Positions 58,956 through 64,000 of a DNA stretch of 64,000 nucleotides are shown here, one piece after another. The position numbers and the translations under genes were made by a program. The DNA is from Pseudomonadota bacterium (GTDB taxonomy: Bacteria > Pseudomonadota > Alphaproteobacteria > RF32 > CAG-239): positions 1 through 64,000 of the forward strand of contig JAHALQ010000004.1 of the NCBI GenBank assembly GCA_018362935.1, given 5' to 3'. How positions within the stretch are numbered: the first letter of the stretch is position 1; every line of letters starts with the position of its first letter. The notes beneath the pieces are model-generated. The model was not told the origin of the DNA and searched no databases. It saw only the letters and a list, made by a program, of their open reading frames with translations.

Positions 58956-59079
58956 AATACTAACTCCAAATAAAGTTCGGTAAACACTGACTAATATACA
59001 ATTAAAAAATAATACGTCAATAGCTAATGCTGTAAAAATCTATTTTTCCAGAAAAAAACTTATTTGCGCGCTAAAAAGC

Positions 59080-59108
59080 TTGCATTTAAAAGCAGATGAA
59101 ATTATAGA
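59080..59108 (+). promoter_or_regulatory. Promoter of the glycogen operon
   Basis: TTGCAT (59080-59085), 17-bp spacer, TATAGA (59103-59108). The leader to glgB is about 50 nt. Confidence 0.7.
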
Positions 59109-59165
59109 TATCTTATGCGGGGTAAACGCCTCCGAATTATGTTGTAAAATTTAAGGAAATTGTAG

Positions 59166-61358
59166 ATGCCAAACTTATTGTCAAAAGAAGAAATGGAAGC
59201 CGTAATCAACGGTGATCACGGTAATGTTTTTGCGGTGCTGGGAATTCACAAAAACAAGGGCAGTAAAGAAGTTTTTATCCGCACTTACCAGCCGCATTCC
59301 AAAAGCGTCGAACTGCTGGATTATGACAACAATTCCTTAGGATATTTTACCAAACTGGATGACCGCGGATTTTATCAGATTGACCTCGGTGCTCGTGAAA
59401 ATTTTGCTTATAAATTCCGTATCGAAAACGACCTCGGCGTCAAATACGAAGCAGAAGATCCCTATCGTTTCCCGTCAATTTTGGGCGATATGGATATCTA
59501 TCTTTTGGCCGAAGGAAACCATCTTGAAATGTATAAAAAACTCGGTGCGCATCCGATTGAGCTGAACGGTGTGCGCGGCGTCAGTTTTGCGGTATGGGCG
59601 CCTAATGCCAAACGTGTCAGCGTGGTCGGAAATTTCAATAACTGGGACGGCCGCGTCAACGTCATGCGCAAGCACCCGACCTGCGGCATATGGGATATTT
59701 TTATTCCCGGCATTTATGAAAACGAAATTTACAAATATGAGGTCAAGGCGCAGGACAATGCGATTATTGTCAAAGCCGATCCGCTCGCTTTTTATTCCGA
59801 AAAAAGACCCAATACCGCATCGGTGGTTTATGATATCAACCATTATAACTGGAATGATGCAGGCTGGATGAATTACCGCGAGGAATATAATTCTTTCGAC
59901 AAGCCGATGTCGATATACGAGGTGCATCTCGGGTCGTGGCGCCGCAAGGACAACAACGATTATATGACTTATCGCGAACTGGCGGATACTCTCATTCCCT
60001 ATGTCGTCAATATGGGCTTTACCCACGTCGAATTTTTGCCGCTGACCGAACATCCGTTTGACGGTTCCTGGGGCTATCAGGTCGTCGGCATGTTTGCGCC
60101 GACCAGCCGCTTCGGCACGCCGGATGACTTCCGCTATTTGATTGACAAGTTTCATCAGGCCGGTATTTCAGTTATCATGGACTGGGTGCCCGCGCACTTT
60201 CCCAAAGACGGTCACGGGCTCAATGAATTTGACGGCACGCATTTGTATGAACACGCCGATCCGCGCAAGGGTGAGCACACCGACTGGGGCACTAAAATTT
60301 ATAACTACGGCCGCACCGAGGTCATGAACTTCCTGTGCGCCAGCGCCGTCTTCTGGCTAAAGGAATATCACATTGACGGCCTGCGCGTCGATGCCGTCGC
60401 CTCAATGCTGTACCTTGATTATTCGCGCAAAAACGGCGAGTGGATTCCCAACATCTACGGCGGCAACGAAAATATTGAAGCAATCGCTTTCCTTCGCCGC
60501 ATGAATGAACTGGCTTACTCGCAGACCAAAGGCGCCATCACCATTGCCGAAGAGTCGACGGCCTGGCCGATGGTTTCGCGTCCGACGTCAATGGGCGGCC
60601 TCGGTTTCGGTTATAAATGGAACATGGGCTGGATGAACGACACGCTCAAGTACATTTCGCACGAGCCGGTTCACCGCAAATATCATCACGGCATGCTGAC
60701 ATTCGGTCTGCTTTATGCTTTTAACGAAAACTTTATTTTGCCGATATCGCATGACGAGGTTGTTCACGGCAAAGGTTCAATGCTGTCCAAAATGCCGGGC
60801 GACGAATGGCAGAAATTTGCCAACCTGCGTGCTTATTACGGGTTTATGTATACGCATCCCGGCAAAAAGCTTTTGTTTATGGGCTGCGATTTCGGCCAGG
60901 ATTGGGAGTGGAATGCCGAAGAAGGGCTGCGCTGGTTCCTGCTTGATCATCCGATGTATCGCGGCATGCAGAATTGCGTGCGCGATCTGAACCTGATGTA
61001 TAAGGGCAACGCGCCTTTGTACCAGCAGGATTTTGATTATCGCGGTTTCGAATGGATAGACCACTCCAATTCGGACGAAAGCATCATATCTTACATGCGC
61101 AAGGGATATGATCCCAACGATTACCTGATTGTCATATCCAACTTTACGCCGGTTGTCCGTGAAGATTACCGCTGCGGCGTTAACGAAGATTGTTCCTATC
61201 AGGAAATTTTTAACAGTGATGATGTAAACTACTGGGGCAGCGGCGTTAAGAATGAGGGAATGATGCACGCCGAAAACATCGGCTGGAATTGTAAGCCGAT
61301 GTCGATTAAGCTGCGTGTGCCGCCCCTGGCGACAATCGTTCTGAAACCGATTAGATAA
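59166..61358 (+). CDS. glgB: 1,4-alpha-glucan branching enzyme GlgB
   Basis: 730 residues, usual length. N-terminal CBM48 domains (VFAVLGIHKNKGSKEVFIRTY; VSFAVWAPNAKRVSVVGNFNNWDGR), then the GH13 barrel with YEVHLGSW, VEFLPLTEHPFDGSWGYQ, DWVPAHFP, the nucleophile Asp in GLRVDAVASML, the acid/base Glu in TIAEEST, and HDEVVHGKGS. Makes alpha-1,6 branches in glycogen. AAGGAAATT upstream. Confidence 0.97.
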   Translation: MPNLLSKEEMEAVINGDHGNVFAVLGIHKNKGSKEVFIRTYQPHSKSVELLDYDNNSLGYFTKLDDRGFYQIDLGARENFAYKFRIENDLGVKYEAEDPYRFPSILGDMDIYLLAEGNHLEMYKKLGAHPIELNGVRGVSFAVWAPNAKRVSVVGNFNNWDGRVNVMRKHPTCGIWDIFIPGIYENEIYKYEVKAQDNAIIVKADPLAFYSEKRPNTASVVYDINHYNWNDAGWMNYREEYNSFDKPMSIYEVHLGSWRRKDNNDYMTYRELADTLIPYVVNMGFTHVEFLPLTEHPFDGSWGYQVVGMFAPTSRFGTPDDFRYLIDKFHQAGISVIMDWVPAHFPKDGHGLNEFDGTHLYEHADPRKGEHTDWGTKIYNYGRTEVMNFLCASAVFWLKEYHIDGLRVDAVASMLYLDYSRKNGEWIPNIYGGNENIEAIAFLRRMNELAYSQTKGAITIAEESTAWPMVSRPTSMGGLGFGYKWNMGWMNDTLKYISHEPVHRKYHHGMLTFGLLYAFNENFILPISHDEVVHGKGSMLSKMPGDEWQKFANLRAYYGFMYTHPGKKLLFMGCDFGQDWEWNAEEGLRWFLLDHPMYRGMQNCVRDLNLMYKGNAPLYQQDFDYRGFEWIDHSNSDESIISYMRKGYDPNDYLIVISNFTPVVREDYRCGVNEDCSYQEIFNSDDVNYWGSGVKNEGMMHAENIGWNCKPMSIKLRVPPLATIVLKPIR

Positions 61359-61369
61359 AAGGATGTTAT

Positions 61370-63445
61370 ATGACACAATTCAAAGCCTCTTCTGGAAAGG
61401 TTGCTCCGCTCGGATCGCATTATGACGGAAAAGGCGTGAATTTTGCGCTGTTTTCCGCGCATGCCGAAAAAGTGGAACTGTGCATTTTTGACGCTTCCGG
61501 CTCCGAGGAAATTGAGCGCTATATCATCAGCGAAAATGACAACAGCATCTGGCATATTTATTTGGAAAACGCGGCGCCGGGGCTGGTATACGGTTATCGC
61601 GTCTACGGCCGCTACAAACCGCAGGAAGGATACCGTTTCAACCCGCATAAGCTTTTGATAGATCCCTATGGCAAAAAACTGGTCGGCAAACTGATATGGA
61701 ACAAGGCAATATTCGGCTATGACGTCGACAGCCCGGAAAAAGATTTGTCTTTTTCGACGCTTGATTCGGCGCCTTATGTCCCCAAGTCCGTTGTTATTGA
61801 CGACAGTTTCGACTGGGGCAGCGACAAACAGCTTGGATACAGTTTTGAGAATACGGTGATTTACGAAACGCAGCTGCGCGGCTATACCATGCTTCAGCCG
61901 TCGGTACCCGATTCCAAACGCGGAACTTTTGCCGGCTTTGCCCACAGTTCGGTCATCAACTATATCAAATGGCTCGGCGTGACGGCGGTTGAATTTCTGC
62001 CCATACACGCATTCTTCGGCAACCGCCATAAAAAGGGCTATATTACCGACAACTACTGGGGATATGAAAGTTTCAGCTTTTTTGCGCCGGAGCAGTCGTA
62101 TCTGGCCAGCAATGAGATTACCGAAATAAAAGAGCTTGTCAAAACCATGCATACGCACGGCCTGGAGGTTATTCTCGATGTGGTCTACAACCATACCGGC
62201 GAGGGCAATCAGCTCGGCCCGACTTTGTGCTATCGGGGAATTGACAATTCTTCATACTATATTCTCAATCCGGACGATAAACGCTACTATTTTGATTCGA
62301 CCGGCTGCGGCGCGTCGCTGAATATTCAGAACCCGCATGTTTTGCAGCTGGTGATGGATTCGCTGCGTTACTGGGTTAATGAGATGCACGTTGACGGTTT
62401 CCGTTTTGATTTGGCAACCACCTTGGCGCGGCAGAACAATTTGTTCTCTCAGCAAAGCGGGTTTATGTATGCCGTTAATCAGGATCCCGTATTGAAAAAT
62501 GTCAAGCTGATTGCCGAACCGTGGGATGTCGGTTACGGCGGTTATCAGGTCGGTGCCTTTTTGCCGGGCTGGGCGGAATGGAATGACAAATACCGCGACA
62601 ACGTCCGCCGTTTTTGGAAAGGGGACACTTTCCAGACCGCCGAAATGGCCAGCCGCCTGGCGGGGTCCAGCGACATTTTCAATTACGCCAACCGCGACAT
62701 CTGGACCAGCGTCAATTTTATTACCGCGCATGACGGTTTTAATATGAATGACCTTGTCAGCTACAACCACAAGCACAATCTCGGCAACGGCGAGCAAAAT
62801 AAAGACGGCACCGATTCCAACTGGAGCTGGAATTCCGGTTTGGAAGGCGATACCGACAACAGCGTTGTTTTGGAAAACCGTTTTCAGCGGGCGCGGGCGA
62901 TGCTGTCGACATTGTTGTTTTCTTTCGGCACGCCCATGCTGGTAGCCGGGGACGAGTTTATGCGCACCCAGCTCGGCAACAACAATCCCTATTGCCAGGA
63001 CAACGCGCTGACGTGGATAACCTGGGAAGGCATAACGGACGGCAATAAGCAGTTTGCCAATTTTGTCCGCAAGATTGTGCGGCTGCGCAAAAAGCTCAAA
63101 ATATTCGAACGCCGTAAATTCTTTACCGGCCGCCCGATAGACAAAAGCGGTTATAAGGACATTGCCTGGTACACCGAAAAAGGCCGGGAGTTTGAAGGCG
63201 GGGACTGGCATGACGGCAGCCGCCGCTGTTTGTCGTACTGCGTTTATACCGGCAGCCGTTTTGTTATGGCGATATTCAATGCTAATTTTAGCGATATCGA
63301 ATGGAAGCTTCCGCCGCTGCCCGAAGAATTATTCTGGAACCTGGTTCTGGACAGTTCGTTGAAAATGCCGGCAGCAGAGGCTTCTTCAGGAAAAGTTGTC
63401 CGAGTTCCGGCGTGGAGCGTCCTGGTATATGACATTAAAAAATAA
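61370..63445 (+). CDS. glgX: Glycogen debranching enzyme GlgX
   Basis: 691 residues. CBM48 (PLGSHYDGKGVNFALFSAHAEKVELCIFD) and isoamylase-type GH13 core with DVVYNHTGEG, Asp nucleophile in GFRFDLATTLA, Glu in LIAEPWDVG and TAHDGFNMNDLVSYN HKHN-type catalytic Asp region. Hydrolyses branches in limit dextrins. Starts 11 bases after glgB. Confidence 0.95.
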   Translation: MTQFKASSGKVAPLGSHYDGKGVNFALFSAHAEKVELCIFDASGSEEIERYIISENDNSIWHIYLENAAPGLVYGYRVYGRYKPQEGYRFNPHKLLIDPYGKKLVGKLIWNKAIFGYDVDSPEKDLSFSTLDSAPYVPKSVVIDDSFDWGSDKQLGYSFENTVIYETQLRGYTMLQPSVPDSKRGTFAGFAHSSVINYIKWLGVTAVEFLPIHAFFGNRHKKGYITDNYWGYESFSFFAPEQSYLASNEITEIKELVKTMHTHGLEVILDVVYNHTGEGNQLGPTLCYRGIDNSSYYILNPDDKRYYFDSTGCGASLNIQNPHVLQLVMDSLRYWVNEMHVDGFRFDLATTLARQNNLFSQQSGFMYAVNQDPVLKNVKLIAEPWDVGYGGYQVGAFLPGWAEWNDKYRDNVRRFWKGDTFQTAEMASRLAGSSDIFNYANRDIWTSVNFITAHDGFNMNDLVSYNHKHNLGNGEQNKDGTDSNWSWNSGLEGDTDNSVVLENRFQRARAMLSTLLFSFGTPMLVAGDEFMRTQLGNNNPYCQDNALTWITWEGITDGNKQFANFVRKIVRLRKKLKIFERRKFFTGRPIDKSGYKDIAWYTEKGREFEGGDWHDGSRRCLSYCVYTGSRFVMAIFNANFSDIEWKLPPLPEELFWNLVLDSSLKMPAAEASSGKVVRVPAWSVLVYDIKK

Positions 63446-63462
63446 TTAAAGGATTACGCATA

Positions 63463-64000
63463 TGTCTGAAGCATTAAACAATTTAGCCCGGAAGGCAGGG
63501 GTTGCCGTTCATTTTACGGATGCCGGCCTCAGCCGGAAAAGTTATGACGTCGATGAAAACGTCATTCGTTTTGTGCTGAACGACATGGGCTACCCCTGCG
63601 CCGATGATGCCGAGGCGGAGCAAAGCGCTGCCCGCATAGAGCAGGAACGCTGGCAGAGGCCGCTTGAAAATATTTATGTTTGCGTAGAAGACAACATTGT
63701 TTTTGACGTTGTATATCCGGCAGCCGAAACTGTCGGCGAAATAATGCTTTTTGATGAAAAAAACCATAAAGTCGCCGTTACTGCGGAAGAGGCCGGCGAA
63801 GCTGAAAGCAGAGAAGTCGGCGGTGCAGAACTCCTGCGCCGGCAATATAAAATGACCGGCAGTCTTAACATCGGTTATTATGTGCTGGCGGTCAAACTGG
63901 GCGACAAGATTTATCGTTCGCGTCTGGCGGTAGCGCCGCGGCATGCTTTTGAACCGGAAGCCCTCAAAAATAAAATCTGGGGTTTTGCCATTCAGCTTTA
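63463..64000 (+). CDS. malQ: 4-alpha-glucanotransferase MalQ, 5' part
   Basis: 179 codons to the window end. The N-terminal part (LNNLARKAGVAVHFTDAGLSRKSYDVDENVIRFVLNDMGYPC, later NKIWGFAIQLY) matches the start of bacterial MalQ (LA...G....Y.D..G, ending WGF.VQLYSLRS). AAAGGATTACGCAT before ATG 63463. Recycles short maltodextrins; third gene of the operon. Confidence 0.85.

Noticed and set aside
59475..63211. Minus-strand frames opposite glgB and glgX
   Set aside because: Shadows of two well-conserved GH13 genes.

Overview
The window is a bacterial chromosome segment carrying one complete, tRNA-integrated prophage. The host is most likely an alphaproteobacterium, of the kind found as uncultured gut members: FlaF (14894-15256) is a flagellar regulator largely confined to that class, intrinsic terminators are frequent, and the housekeeping genes (thrS, an RND pump, glgB/glgX/malQ) have proteobacterial architecture. 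The assignment is an inference from gene content.

Left host flank (1-15693): the C-terminal part of a tail-collar-domain protein; a small lipoprotein preceded by a structured, pseudoknot-capable leader RNA; a two-gene ATPase + RloB abortive-infection-type defence pair; thrS; a GT4 glycosyltransferase; a tripartite RND efflux operon (adaptor, pump, outer-membrane factor); a lipoprotein, a glutathione-S-transferase-like protein, a periplasmic solute-binding protein, flaF, a small protein, and tRNA-Leu(CAA).

Prophage (15694-55959, a 40.2 kb unit): bounded by an exact 66-bp direct repeat that contains the 3' two-thirds of the tRNA-Leu gene. The phage restores the tRNA and supplies a replacement terminator. 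Leftward genes: integrase, an excisionase-like protein and an early operon of small proteins, including ssDNA-annealing-type proteins with SSB-like acidic tails. The immunity region holds an S24 (CI/LexA-like) repressor and, in the same direction, a HigB-HigA-SecB-like toxin-antitoxin-chaperone module. Both early promoters carry the same 18-bp palindrome, TATAGTA-N4-TACTATA. Rightward genes: replication proteins, two BRO-N antirepressor-like genes each behind a structured leader RNA, accessory genes (secreted PLD nuclease, PH-domain membrane protein), a probable small RNA, a Dps-like protein, terminase, portal fused to a nuclease-like C-terminal domain, capsid protease/scaffold, capsid, contractile tail (DUF3383 sheath, DUF3277 tube, -1 frameshifted chaperone, tape measure, baseplate, fibre) and lysis genes (holin, GH24 lysozyme, nested Rz/Rz1 spanins). 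All structural modules look intact, so this is probably a functional temperate myovirus.

Right host flank (55960-64000): the original tRNA-Leu terminator, a MATE exporter, a TPR-methyltransferase, a small DUF2934-type protein, and a glycogen operon (glgB, glgX, start of malQ).

The most unusual signal is a set of three non-homologous but architecturally matching pseudoknot RNAs (helix order A-B-A'-B', with A' directly followed by B'). Two lie directly upstream of the paralogous BRO genes and start at TTGACA promoters; the third lies in front of a host lipoprotein gene. I do not recognise this RNA family. Further structured RNAs overlap the portal stop codon and precede the holin.
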